Assembly: GCA_003157715.1 (NCBI GenBank)
Contig: PMKK01000039.1
Coordinates: 1 to 16,697 of the forward strand
Length of the DNA stretch: 16,697 bases
Direction of reading: 5' to 3'
Origin: Actinomycetota bacterium
Lineage (GTDB): Bacteria > Actinomycetota > Thermoleophilia > UBA2241
Positions within the stretch are counted from its first letter, which is position 1. Each line of letters opens with the position of its first letter. Below, one piece after another: positions 1-7,874 of the stretch. The notes under the pieces are model-generated. The model was not told the origin of the DNA. It searched no databases and saw nothing but the letters and a program-made list of their open reading frames with translations. The position numbers and the translations under genes were made by a program.

Positions 1-31
1 AGCGGTTCCCGGTGACACGGAGGGATACGAC

Positions 32-2770
32 ATGGTCGAGCTGACGATCGACGGGCAGGCAGTCGCCGTGCCGCCCGGCACGTCCATCCTCGATGCCGCC
101 GCGAGCGTCGGCATCGACATCCCGGCGCTCTGTTACGACAAGACCCTCTCCACCTTCGGCGCCTGCCGGCTGTGCAGCGTCGAGATCGAGGGCCGGCCCA
201 ACCTGGCCGCCGCCTGCGCCACGCCGGTGACCGCCGGCACCGTCGTGCACACCGAATCCGAGGCGGTCGTCGAGGCGCGGCGCACCGTGCTCGACCTGCT
301 GCTCTCAGACCACCCCAGCGACTGCCTGATCTGCGAGAAGGCCGGCGACTGCCTGCTGCAGCAGTACTGCTACCGCTACGGCGTCGAGCACACGAGCTTC
401 GTCAAGGGCGCCACCAAGGCCCTCGAGATCGACGACGACAACCACTTGATCGAGCGCGACCAGAACAAGTGCATCCTGTGCGGCAAGTGCGTGCGCGTCT
501 GCCACGAGGTCCAGGCCACCAACGCCGTCGACTTCGCCGGGCGCGGCTTCGACTCGACCGTGACGACCTCGTTCGACCATCCGCTGGCCCAGGACTTCTG
601 CCGCTTCTGCGGCCAGTGCGTCGATCTCTGTCCGACTGGCGCCCTGGTCAACAAGCAGCTCAAGGGCACCCGCACCTGGGAGCGCACCAAGGTGCGCACC
701 ACCTGCCCGTTCTGCGGTACCGGCTGCAACTTCGACCTCAATGTGGCAAACGGCAAGGTCGTCGGTGTGACCGCCGCCTATGACGCGCCGGTCAACCAGG
801 GCTCCCTGTGCGTGAAGGGCCGCTTTCATGCCGACCTGATCGACAGCCCCGATCGAGTGACGACGCCTCTCATCCGCAAGGACGGCAACCTCGAGGTCGC
901 CACCTGGGACGAAGCACTCGACCTGGTGGCCTCGAGATTGCTGGAGATCAAGGAGCAGCATGGCTCCGACGCCCTCGCGGTCGTGAGCTCGGCGCGCTGC
1001 ACCAACGAGGACAACTACGTCATGCAGCGCTTTGCCCGCGCCGCCGTCGGCACCAACAACGTCGATCACTGCGCCCGTATCTGCCACGCGCCGACCGTCG
1101 CCGGTCTGGCGACGTCGTTCGGCAGCGGCGCGATGACCAACTCGATCGGCGAGATCGAGTTCAACGACGTGCTGTTCATCATCGGCTCCAACGCCACCGA
1201 GGCGCACCCGGTCATCGGCAACAAGATGAAGAAAGCCCACCTGCGCGGCGCCAAGCTGATCGTGGTCGATCCGCGGCGCACCGAGCTGGCCGAGCACGCT
1301 CACCTCTGGCTGCCCATCAGGCCGGGCACCGACAACGCCCTGATCAACGGCCTGCTCTATCTGGTCATCACCAACGGCTGGCGTGCCGCTGAGTTCATCG
1401 AGGAGCGCTGCGAAGGGTACGACGACCTCTGGGCGGTGGTCCAGCACTACCCGCCCGAGCGCGTCAGCGAGATCACCGGCGTGTCGGTCGCGCAGATCCG
1501 CGAGGCTGCCGAGCTCTACGCGCTCACGCCCAAGGCCGGCATCTTCTACACCCTGGGCATCACCGAGCACACCACCGGCACGGCCAACGTCATGAACCTG
1601 GCGAACCTCGCCATGGTGACCGGCCACGTCGGCGTCGAGAACGCCGGGGTCAACCCGCTGCGCGGCCAGAACAACGTGCAGGGCTCCTGCGACATGGGCG
1701 CGCTGCCCAACGTCTTTCCCGGTTACAGAGCCATCTCCGATCCGGCCAACGTCGCGCTGCTCGAAGACCTGTGGGGCGTGAAGCTGAGCGAGGCCATGGG
1801 CCTGCGCATTCCCGAGATGTTCGACATGGCCGTCTACGGCAAGCTCAAGGCGATGTACGTGATGGGCGAGGACCCGGTGCTCACCGACGCCGATGCCAAC
1901 CACGTGCACAAGGCGATGTCGAGTCTCGACTTTCTGGTCGTGCAGGACCTGAACCTCACCGAGACCGCCAGGTACGCCGACGTGTTCCTGCCGGCGGCCT
2001 GCTACGCGGAGAAGGACGGCACCTTCACCAACACCGAGCGCCGCGTGCAGCGCGTGCGCAAGGCGGTCGAGCCGCCCGGCCAGTGCCGCTCGGACATCGA
2101 CATCATCTGCGAGCTGTCGCGGCGTCTCGGCTACGAGATGGGCTACCGCTCAGCGCAGGACGTCTTCGGGGAGATCCGCACCGTGGTGGGCAGCTACGCC
2201 GGCATGACCTACCAGCGTCTGGGAACAATCGGGCTGCAGTGGCCCTGCCCCGACACCGAGCACCCGGGCACCAGGTTCCTGCACGCCGAGAGCTTCCCGC
2301 GCGGCAAGGGCCTGCTGCAGGGCATCGACTACGAGCCGCCGGCCGAGCTGACCGACGAGCAGTACCCCATCCTGCTGAGCACCGGCCGCATGCTCTACCA
2401 CTACAACATCATGACCCGCCACTCGGCGAATCTCGACTCGCTGCGGCCCTGCGAGCTCGCCGAGATCAGTCCCCAGGACGCGCTGGATCTGGGGCTCGAG
2501 GACGGTGACGTCGCACGCGTGTCGTCGCGCCGCGGCTCGATCCTGTCGCGGGTGACCGTCACCGACCGGGTGCCCGCGGGCATGGCCTTCATGACCTTCC
2601 ACTACAAAGAATCGCCGGTCAACGAGCTCACCAACGGCGCCGCCGACCCGGTGACGCAGACGGCCGAGTTCAAGGTCTGCGCCGTCAAGGTCGAGAAGGC
2701 GAGCGCCGCGGAGGCGACCGAGCTGGCCGAGTCCGTGGCGGCAGCCTCTCCGCTGGCGGTGGCCGGCTAG
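32..2770 (+). CDS. fdhA: NAD-type formate dehydrogenase alpha subunit (Cys form)
   Basis: Molybdenum/tungsten bis-MGD enzyme that oxidises formate to CO2 (or the reverse), normally cytoplasmic and paired with NuoE/NuoF-like subunits that pass electrons to NAD. Domains in order over 912 residues: NuoG-like [2Fe-2S] ligands C34, C45, C48, C62; a His-Cys3 cluster H94, C98, C101, C107; two ferredoxin-type [4Fe-4S] motifs C147/150/153/157 and C190/193/196/200; the molybdopterin-domain cluster C225/228/232/260; then the catalytic and C-terminal MGD-binding domains. The metal ligand is Cys351 followed by His352, in the context HCARICHAPTVAGL, where selenoenzymes have Sec. ATG at 32 is preceded by GGAGGG at 19-24. 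A TGA at 13-15 could end an upstream subunit gene, which cannot be confirmed. A NuoG-related hydrogenase or dehydrogenase subunit is the main alternative, but the Cys-His active site favours formate dehydrogenase. Confidence 0.93.
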   Translation: MVELTIDGQAVAVPPGTSILDAAASVGIDIPALCYDKTLSTFGACRLCSVEIEGRPNLAAACATPVTAGTVVHTESEAVVEARRTVLDLLLSDHPSDCLICEKAGDCLLQQYCYRYGVEHTSFVKGATKALEIDDDNHLIERDQNKCILCGKCVRVCHEVQATNAVDFAGRGFDSTVTTSFDHPLAQDFCRFCGQCVDLCPTGALVNKQLKGTRTWERTKVRTTCPFCGTGCNFDLNVANGKVVGVTAAYDAPVNQGSLCVKGRFHADLIDSPDRVTTPLIRKDGNLEVATWDEALDLVASRLLEIKEQHGSDALAVVSSARCTNEDNYVMQRFARAAVGTNNVDHCARICHAPTVAGLATSFGSGAMTNSIGEIEFNDVLFIIGSNATEAHPVIGNKMKKAHLRGAKLIVVDPRRTELAEHAHLWLPIRPGTDNALINGLLYLVITNGWRAAEFIEERCEGYDDLWAVVQHYPPERVSEITGVSVAQIREAAELYALTPKAGIFYTLGITEHTTGTANVMNLANLAMVTGHVGVENAGVNPLRGQNNVQGSCDMGALPNVFPGYRAISDPANVALLEDLWGVKLSEAMGLRIPEMFDMAVYGKLKAMYVMGEDPVLTDADANHVHKAMSSLDFLVVQDLNLTETARYADVFLPAACYAEKDGTFTNTERRVQRVRKAVEPPGQCRSDIDIICELSRRLGYEMGYRSAQDVFGEIRTVVGSYAGMTYQRLGTIGLQWPCPDTEHPGTRFLHAESFPRGKGLLQGIDYEPPAELTDEQYPILLSTGRMLYHYNIMTRHSANLDSLRPCELAEISPQDALDLGLEDGDVARVSSRRGSILSRVTVTDRVPAGMAFMTFHYKESPVNELTNGAADPVTQTAEFKVCAVKVEKASAAEATELAESVAAASPLAVAG

Positions 2771-2798
2771 CGCCGCGGCGTCGATGACCGCGCTGCTT

Positions 2799-3794
2799 TC
2801 AGTGCACGCGCGGCAGGATCGCCAGGAACACGCCGGCCAGCGTGACACCGGCGCCGAGCGCGAGGCGGACGCCGAAGCGTTCCCGCAAGAAGACCACGCC
2901 GCCGAGGATGGCGAAGATCGGCGACGTGGCGGTGATCAGCGTGGTCAGCACCGGTCCGATCTGGTCGATAAGGACGTACCACAGCACGGCGAAGAGCGCG
3001 TTCAGAAAACCGGCTCCGACCAGCAGGACAACGACCCGCCGGCGGTCGCGACCATGCAGCGGGGCGATGAGCAGCGGCGAGCGCTGGGCGAGCACGAGCG
3101 GCGCCAGCAGCAGCACGCCGAGGGCCTCGCCGACTACCAGCATGGTCGTGCTGGCCCCACCGGTCGAGCGCTCGGCGAGCTGGATCATCACTGGACTGAA
3201 GCCCCAGCCGGCGGCCGTGATGAGCGACAGTACCACCACCGTTCCGGCGGACGCCGGCCCCGCCGGCCCCGCGGACGCCGGCCCCGCCGGTCCGATCGTT
3301 CCTTCGAGCGCCGGGGCATGAGGCCCGGGCTCGTCGCCCATCGAGCGTGAGATCAGAGCTACGCCGGCAAAGGTCACGACGAGGCCGGCGATCGTCAGGC
3401 CGGCCAGGGCCGTGCCCACGATGATCATGGCGAACACGGCCGTGAACAGCGGGTCCGTGCACGTGAGCGTGCCGACCACGCCGACCTTGCCGGAGCGCAG
3501 CGCGTAGTAGTAGGCGGTGAAGGCAATCAGCCAGGCGACCGCGGTGCTGGCCGCGATGTAGCCGGCGGCCGCCCAGGTCATGGCGAAGCCGAGTGGCCAG
3601 AGGTGGAAGAGGCTGAGCGGCACCGCGACGGCGACCAGGCTGGCGACCGACACCATGAGCACGAGCAGGTTCACCGGGATGGGGTGCAGGTAGGCGAGGA
3701 CCTTCTTGTTCAGGACGACGATGACGCCCCAGCAGGCAGCGGCCAGGAAGGCCGCGCCGACCCAGATGAGAAAGGCTGCCGAGATCTCGCCCAC
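2799..3794 (-). CDS. EamA/DMT-family membrane transporter
   Basis: Inner-membrane permease of the drug/metabolite transporter superfamily. Substrate is unknown; relatives export amino acids, metabolites or drugs. About 331 residues from the chosen start, with two EamA repeats of about five hydrophobic helices each (roughly residues 6-150 and 184-325). The repeats are joined by a Pro/Gly/Ala-rich linker (about 150-183) containing two copies of GPAGPASA. The second repeat carries the typical signature around TSPIFAILGGVVFLRERFG. Start is uncertain. GTG at 3794 is in frame and gives a normal family length, but its only SD-like bases (GGAGG) overlap it. Those bases are better spaced for an ATC codon at 3785. 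The reading frame stays open up to an ATG at 4157, but that extension shows no membrane character. Convergent with the formate dehydrogenase gene, with 28 bp between stops. Confidence 0.85.
   Translation of the reverse strand: MGEISAAFLIWVGAAFLAAACWGVIVVLNKKVLAYLHPIPVNLLVLMVSVASLVAVAVPLSLFHLWPLGFAMTWAAAGYIAASTAVAWLIAFTAYYYALRSGKVGVVGTLTCTDPLFTAVFAMIIVGTALAGLTIAGLVVTFAGVALISRSMGDEPGPHAPALEGTIGPAGPASAGPAGPASAGTVVVLSLITAAGWGFSPVMIQLAERSTGGASTTMLVVGEALGVLLLAPLVLAQRSPLLIAPLHGRDRRRVVVLLVGAGFLNALFAVLWYVLIDQIGPVLTTLITATSPIFAILGGVVFLRERFGVRLALGAGVTLAGVFLAILPRVH
3247..3294. repeat. Two 24-bp tandem copies inside the transporter gene
   Basis: Unit begins GCGGACGCCGGCCCCGCC; copy 1 is 3247-3270 and copy 2 is 3271-3294, differing at two positions. 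The period is a multiple of three and encodes a duplicated GPAGPASA in the loop between the two EamA halves, so it lengthens a linker without breaking the frame. Confidence 0.85.
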
Positions 3795-3844
3795 CTCCGG
3801 ACGGACGCGCGCGAGGCGCGGGCCCGCGGACACGAGCCCGCGCC

Positions 3845-3853
3845 ATTCTATCA
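3845..3853 (-). promoter_or_regulatory. Extended -10 promoter for the EamA transporter
   Basis: On the minus strand the sequence reads TGATAGAAT, a TGn extension plus a good -10 hexamer (TAGAAT). No convincing -35 lies 16-18 bp upstream, as is common for extended -10 promoters. Transcription would start near 3838, leaving a leader of about 44 nt before the GTG at 3794. This placement argues against the longer open frame from 4157 being the real N-terminus. Confidence 0.4.
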
Positions 3854-4566
3854 GCGACACTCGACGCGCGCCCCGGCCAAGCTCATCGCGCGGTGCCGGC
3901 ACCGCGACCGCCGGCGCCGCCAGTGACTTCGCCTGGCTCAGGATGCCGGGGTCCGCCTGGTCGGCCCGGCCGTCCGTAGACCCCGCGCTCGGGCAGACTG
4001 TTCCCAGGATGCCCGCGCAGACGGCGTGGCGCTCACGAACCGTCGCGCCGGAGCGTCGCACGGCGTTGTCGTGCGGCCGGTCGCTTGTGATGCCGCACGG
4101 CTGGTCCGCCGAGTTGGCCTCGACGAAGCTCAGCACCGAGCCGGCGCAGATGTTCATGCCGCTGACCCTTCACTCGAGCGGCTGGTATGGCGAGGTCACG
4201 AGCCTGCGCGGCGAGTCTGACAGGCGCCTGCCCGCGGCGACCGACGGAAGTGACGTACGACTCCTCGCCGGTCGGCCACCGGGACGGTCGAGATCTACGG
4301 CTCGAAGCCCAGCGACTCCGACCAGGCCGGTGCGACCCAGACCGCTACTCCTCATGAGGAGTGGGTCAGTATCGTCGTGCGCCTGCCCGGCCACACGATC
4401 GGGCTCCTCAGGGGAGACGTCATGACAAGGGGATCACTGTCGCGGAGTGACGCCTGGCGCTGCGCCCGCCGTCTGTGGACGACCTACCAGGTCGAGGGCG
4501 CCGCGCTGCCGCGGCTGTGAGGTAAGTGGCGCCCCGGCCGTGGCCGCTCGGGGCACTGGCTCCATG
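3854..4566. other. About 710 bp without a confident gene
   Basis: No recognisable protein. The minus strand is open from ATG 4157 in frame with the transporter (about 121 extra codons, high G/C at third positions, no recognised motif). On the plus strand, a frame from ATG 4151 (HSSGWYGEV..) looks protein-like up to about 4280. A different frame from 4254 to a TGA near 4520 then continues with a protein-like stretch containing EIYGSKPSDSDQAGATQ and EEWVSIVVRLPGHTIGLL but has no good start. This could be a frameshifted gene remnant or chance open frames in GC-rich DNA. It also contains the palindrome at 4347-4362. Confidence 0.4.
4347..4362. repeat. 16-bp perfect palindrome ACTCCTCATGAGGAGT
   Basis: A perfect 8+8 inverted repeat without a spacer, flanked by a second inverted pair GACCC (4334-4338) and GGGTC (4363-4367). 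It could be a protein-binding site, but a perfect 16-mer palindrome is expected by chance about 0.25 times in a window of this size, so significance is modest. Confidence 0.5.
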
Positions 4567-6456
4567 TCAGGATTCATCCGGGCGCGGGCGGCGGCGATGA
4601 ACGATTCCCCACGCGACGAGCGCCGAAGCGCCAAGCGCGGCTGTGGCGATCAGCGTCCAGCGTATCGTGTTGCGCGAGACGGCATCGGTAGTGTCCGGCG
4701 CCGTGGGGTGAACGTGCAGGTATGAGTCGGTCATGAACGTGAAGAACACTCCGCCGTCTTTGGCCGGCGACTTCACCCAGCCGCTCCAATGCCGCGTGTC
4801 GTAGGCCTCTTGCCACCTCGCATACACGAGTGGAATGAGCGGTGATGCGTCGTAGATGATCTGCTGCATCCTCCAGATCGTCTGCCTACGCTTCAGCGGG
4901 TCCAGCTCATGAGCCTGCCGCTTGAAGAGCCTGTCGTACCCAGGGTCACTCCAGGCCGACCGGTTCCACATGCCGATCTGGTCGCTCGTAAAGACCGAGA
5001 CGAGGAAGTTGGGGTCGACGTCGCCGGTCCATGGACCGAGGAACATGTCGTAGTCGGGCCGGACCTTGCCCTTGACGGTGTTCCAGACCTTGTCGCTGAG
5101 CGCCGCATCGTCTACGACCTGAAAGCTGACGCCGATCCCGAGCTGCCGAAACCAGCCGGCGATGAGCTTGCCGCTCTGCTGGCTCATGATCGACTCGGCG
5201 CGGGCGAGCAGGCGCAGCGTTATCGGTCTGCCCTGTTTGTTCCTGCGCACGCCGCTTCTGAGCGGGTATCCGGCGGCGTCGAGAGCGGCGCCGGCTTTCG
5301 CCAGGTCGAAGTGGTACTGCTCGGCGGGCGTGGGTTGCCAGTGGTAGTCGAGGCCGGGAGCGTACAAGCCGGCGGGGATGATGCTGGTGGCCGGGGTCAC
5401 TTGGCCGCCGTACGCCACCGACGCGATCTTCTGCTTGTCGATCGCGTAGTTCAGGGCCCTGCGGAACGCCGGATCGCGCAACACCGGGTTGCCGGTGGCC
5501 GGCGCCGGAGCACAGTTGAACGTGAGCTGATCGAAGCCGATCGTGCGGTACGAGATCGACGTCACACCCGGGCCGTTGAGACCCTTGACCAGCGCCGGGG
5601 GGATGCCCCAGGCGCCGGCCAGATTGCCGGACTTCAGGTCCAGCGCCATCGCCGTGGCGTTCTCGTAGGTCTCGAAGACGATCTCGTCGATCCTGGGTCT
5701 TCCGGCCCAGTAGCCGGGGTTAGCCGCGAGGCGGATGAACGAGCCCTTGCGCCACTCCACGACCCGGAAGGGCCCGCTGCCCACGATCGGCGGGTCGTTG
5801 GGGTAGCCGGTGCCGGCGCTCTTGGGGTCGATCCCGCTCCACACGTGCTCCGGGAGGATCGGCACCCACATGCCGAGCATGTTGGCCTTGGGTCGCGAGC
5901 AGTAGAACACGGCGGTCGTGTCGTTCGGCGCGACGACCTTCCTGATGTCCTCGGTGTAGCCGGTAAACGACGCCATCCGGTTTCTGATGATGTAGTTGAA
6001 GGTGAACGCGACGTCGCGGGCGGTTGCCGCACGTCCGTCCTGCCACTTCATTCCCGGGCGGATCTTGAACGTCCACACGAGGCCGTTCGGCGAGTGCGAC
6101 CAGCTTTCGGCGAACTCGGGCCTCGGCTGCAGCGTCGCGGCGTCGTAGCCGGTGAGCAGGTCGTACTGCAAGTGCCAGATCTCGTAGCAGGCGGCCGAGT
6201 AGCCCACGAACGGATTGAGGTTGTCCGGCTCGCGCGTCCAGCCCAGCCGCAGGACGATCTTGCCGCCGGAAGACGATGGGCTCGCCGAACTGGTCGCAGC
6301 CTCCGAGAGGCCCCACGCGAGCCCGCCCGCGAGACAGGCGATGCAGGCGAACGTCACGAGCCGGAGACTCCCCCGGGCGCCGCGCGAGGGCGGCCGGCGT
6401 GGCCCACGCACGGTGTCTGGGGCCGCTGCAACCTGCGCGCTGGTGCCTTGAGCCAC
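4567..6456 (-). CDS. ABC substrate-binding protein, family 5 (SBP 1), membrane-anchored
   Basis: Extracytoplasmic binding protein of the DppA/OppA/NikA type, expected to deliver peptides or another solute to an ABC importer. 629 residues. A basic N-terminus is followed by a hydrophobic segment (about 32-50) and a Ser-rich stretch, then the mature domain beginning around LGWTREPDNLNPFVGY. Family landmarks include GSGPFRVVEWRKGSF and GNPVLRDPAFRRALNYAID. A C-terminal helix at about 598-619 is followed by HRRRPRP, so the protein should be anchored with its tail inside the cell. Cysteines occur in the signal region but no canonical lipobox is evident. GTG 6456 is supported by AGGAGT at 6464-6469, eight bases upstream. 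No permease or ATPase gene adjoins it. It is paralogous to the two SBPs at 13460 and 15651. The ligand cannot be assigned from sequence. Confidence 0.9.
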   Translation of the reverse strand: MAQGTSAQVAAAPDTVRGPRRPPSRGARGSLRLVTFACIACLAGGLAWGLSEAATSSASPSSSGGKIVLRLGWTREPDNLNPFVGYSAACYEIWHLQYDLLTGYDAATLQPRPEFAESWSHSPNGLVWTFKIRPGMKWQDGRAATARDVAFTFNYIIRNRMASFTGYTEDIRKVVAPNDTTAVFYCSRPKANMLGMWVPILPEHVWSGIDPKSAGTGYPNDPPIVGSGPFRVVEWRKGSFIRLAANPGYWAGRPRIDEIVFETYENATAMALDLKSGNLAGAWGIPPALVKGLNGPGVTSISYRTIGFDQLTFNCAPAPATGNPVLRDPAFRRALNYAIDKQKIASVAYGGQVTPATSIIPAGLYAPGLDYHWQPTPAEQYHFDLAKAGAALDAAGYPLRSGVRRNKQGRPITLRLLARAESIMSQQSGKLIAGWFRQLGIGVSFQVVDDAALSDKVWNTVKGKVRPDYDMFLGPWTGDVDPNFLVSVFTSDQIGMWNRSAWSDPGYDRLFKRQAHELDPLKRRQTIWRMQQIIYDASPLIPLVYARWQEAYDTRHWSGWVKSPAKDGGVFFTFMTDSYLHVHPTAPDTTDAVSRNTIRWTLIATAALGASALVAWGIVHRRRPRPDES

Positions 6457-6822
6457 GACGGCGACTCCTGAGCTTGCCCGTCAAAAGAGCATCGGCGCCG
6501 CCCTGCCCGCTTCGAAGCTCGGTGTCAAATGGCATGGGCGAGCGGCGTGTCGTTTCGAGCAACCTATTCTCGCACTCGGCCGGGCAGGGCGACAGCCGCC
6601 TCCGGCGCCGGCTTCGGATGCCGGCTGGTTTCGGACACCGACCGGCTTCGGGTGCCGGCTGGGTTCTGATGCCGACCGGCTGCGGACGCCGATCGCCGGC
6701 CGCCGACGATCGGAGCTGCCCGCGGCGCGGCAGCCCGGCGATTGACTCCCGTTATCGGCTTCGAGAAGATCGAGACAGCCAAGCGCAGTGCCGAGTTCCT
6801 CATGTGTTCGCGCGGAGGTGAC
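6457..6822. other. 366-bp divergent intergenic region, SBP 1 / MerR
   Basis: No coding gene seen. It contains the SBP 1 ribosome site (6464-6469), a TTGACA on the minus strand (6528-6523) without a matching -10, the 17-bp tandem repeats at 6610-6694, and a TTGACT at 6742-6747 on the plus strand with only a weak -10 (GAAGAT) 17 bp downstream. GGAGGTGA at 6814-6821 precedes the MerR start. The region probably carries control elements for both divergent genes. Confidence 0.55.
6610..6694. repeat. Five 17-bp tandem repeats upstream of merR gene
   Basis: Copies at 6610-6626 (GGCTTCGGATGCCGGCT), 6627-6643 (GGTTTCGGACACCGACC), 6644-6660 (GGCTTCGGGTGCCGGCT), 6661-6677 (GGGTTCTGATGCCGACC) and 6678-6694 (GGCTGCGGACGCCGATC). 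Copies 1 and 3 differ at one base, and copies 2 and 4 resemble each other, so there is a 34-bp higher-order period. Most copies contain a small dyad CGG-N3-CCG. Seventeen is not a multiple of three, so the array is not a coding repeat. Confidence 0.8.
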
Positions 6823-7725
6823 GTGGACAGCCAGACACCCGCCGGGAACGAGCAGAGCGCCGATCGCCTGGAGCGGCTCACCATCGGGCAGTTCGCGCAC
6901 GTGTCGGCCCTGACCGTACCGATGCTGCGCCGCTACGACCACGAGGGGCTGTTGCGGCCGGCGTTCAGGGACCCCGAGACGGGCTATCGCTACTACAGCT
7001 GGCGACAGCTGAACAGGGCGGAAGCCATCCGCATGTTGCGCTCCCTGGGCGTGCCGCTGGCCGACATCGTGCGCGCTCTCGAGGGCACGGACAGCATCGC
7101 CCTTGAGAAGATCGTGGAGCGTCAGCGGCGGCGGATCGAGGAGCGCATCAGCCGCGACCGGCATACCATGCTGCGCCTTGAGTGCATGCTGGCGCACGGC
7201 GGTCCGCTCGTGAACCCGCAGTGCCGGCTGAAAGAGCTGGCTGCCCAGGCCGTCGTGAGCGTGCACTACGAGACCACCCTGGCAAACGCGGAGGAGTCCG
7301 AGGCGGCTGCCTTCGGCATCCTGCGCGAGTTCCTCGCGGCGCGGGGCGTTGGCGTCACCGGCAGGGCCATCGTGGTGTCTCATCGCCTGCCGCTCGACGT
7401 GGGACGTCAATCCCTTGGCGATCACTATTCCATGGAGGCCTGCCTGCCGGTGGCCACGCCGCCGGTGGGCGAGGGCCGCGTGAGGGGGGTGGTCCTCCCC
7501 GGCTGCCAGGCCGCGGTGACGCTGCTGCGTGGGCCATGGGACGACATTCGCCATGCGCACTGGGCAGTGCTCGAGTGGCTTCTCGACGAAGGGTACGTGC
7601 CGGCTGGGCCTGCCCGCCAAACGTATCTTGTCCACAACTCCGATACCGACGATCCCAGGGGTTACGTGACTGAGATCATGCGGCCGGTCGAGCCCGCGAA
7701 CGGCTCTGTCGCGGTTTCTCGTTAG
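6823..7725 (+). CDS. MerR-family regulator with GyrI-like ligand domain
   Basis: DNA-binding regulator of about 300 residues. The N-terminal winged HTH (about 19-88) has the MerR signature: LTIGQFAHVSALTVPMLRRY, a HEGLL turn, then DPETGYRYY and the LRSLGVPLADI helix. A basic dimerisation helix (about 95-130) leads into a C-terminal GyrI/BmrR-like effector domain (about 145-295) ending in a typical YVTEIMRPVE. Such regulators bind small, often hydrophobic or cationic, ligands and activate promoters by untwisting a long spacer. I chose GTG 6823 because GGAGGTGA lies at 6814-6821 and the HTH begins soon after. Upstream in-frame starts (TTG 6742, ATG 6802) lack an SD. The likely target is the operator at 7761-7791 before the peptidase gene, possibly also its own upstream region. 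The ligand is unknown. Confidence 0.88.
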   Translation: MDSQTPAGNEQSADRLERLTIGQFAHVSALTVPMLRRYDHEGLLRPAFRDPETGYRYYSWRQLNRAEAIRMLRSLGVPLADIVRALEGTDSIALEKIVERQRRRIEERISRDRHTMLRLECMLAHGGPLVNPQCRLKELAAQAVVSVHYETTLANAEESEAAAFGILREFLAARGVGVTGRAIVVSHRLPLDVGRQSLGDHYSMEACLPVATPPVGEGRVRGVVLPGCQAAVTLLRGPWDDIRHAHWAVLEWLLDEGYVPAGPARQTYLVHNSDTDDPRGYVTEIMRPVEPANGSVAVSR

Positions 7726-7760
7726 TCACCCCTGAGTCCCCGCTTCATCGGCGACTCCTC

Positions 7761-7791
7761 TTGACTCTCACCCTGGGTAAGGGTCGAGGCT
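7761..7791 (+). promoter_or_regulatory. Candidate MerR-controlled promoter of the peptidase gene
   Basis: TTGACT (7761-7766) is followed by an inverted repeat ACCCT-GGGTA-AGGGT at 7770-7784. The dyad lies immediately downstream of the -35 within a long spacer, as in mer and bmr promoters. The expected -10 about 19 bp after the -35 (around 7786-7791, GAGGCT) matches the consensus poorly, which is compatible with an activator-dependent promoter but weakens the call. A separate 12-bp palindrome CGGTGGCCACCG lies at 7806-7817 in the would-be leader. Confidence 0.5.
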
Positions 7792-7874
7792 CAGACACGA
7801 AGCCGCGGTGGCCACCGGAGCCGCGTGTCAAATGGGCGTAGCGTCCGCCACGCCCTAAGTCGGAGGGGGAGATC

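Noticed and set aside
305..1909. Long minus-strand open frame (534 aa) opposite the formate dehydrogenase
   Set aside because: Low-complexity Val/Gly/Asp/His-rich translation with no motif; antisense shadow of a well-supported gene in GC-rich DNA.
4909..6471. 520-aa plus-strand frame opposite SBP 1
   Set aside because: Arg/Val/Asp/Gly-rich antisense shadow; SBP 1 on the other strand has clear family motifs.
6742..6822. Upstream TTG/ATG starts for the MerR gene
   Set aside because: No SD before TTG 6742 or ATG 6802; the TTG is part of a TTGACT promoter-like hexamer, while GTG 6823 has GGAGGTGA.
6522..7835. Shared 11-mer GTGTCAAATGG at 6522 and 7825
   Set aside because: Dozens of 11-mer matches are expected by chance within a window of this size; no further similarity around them.
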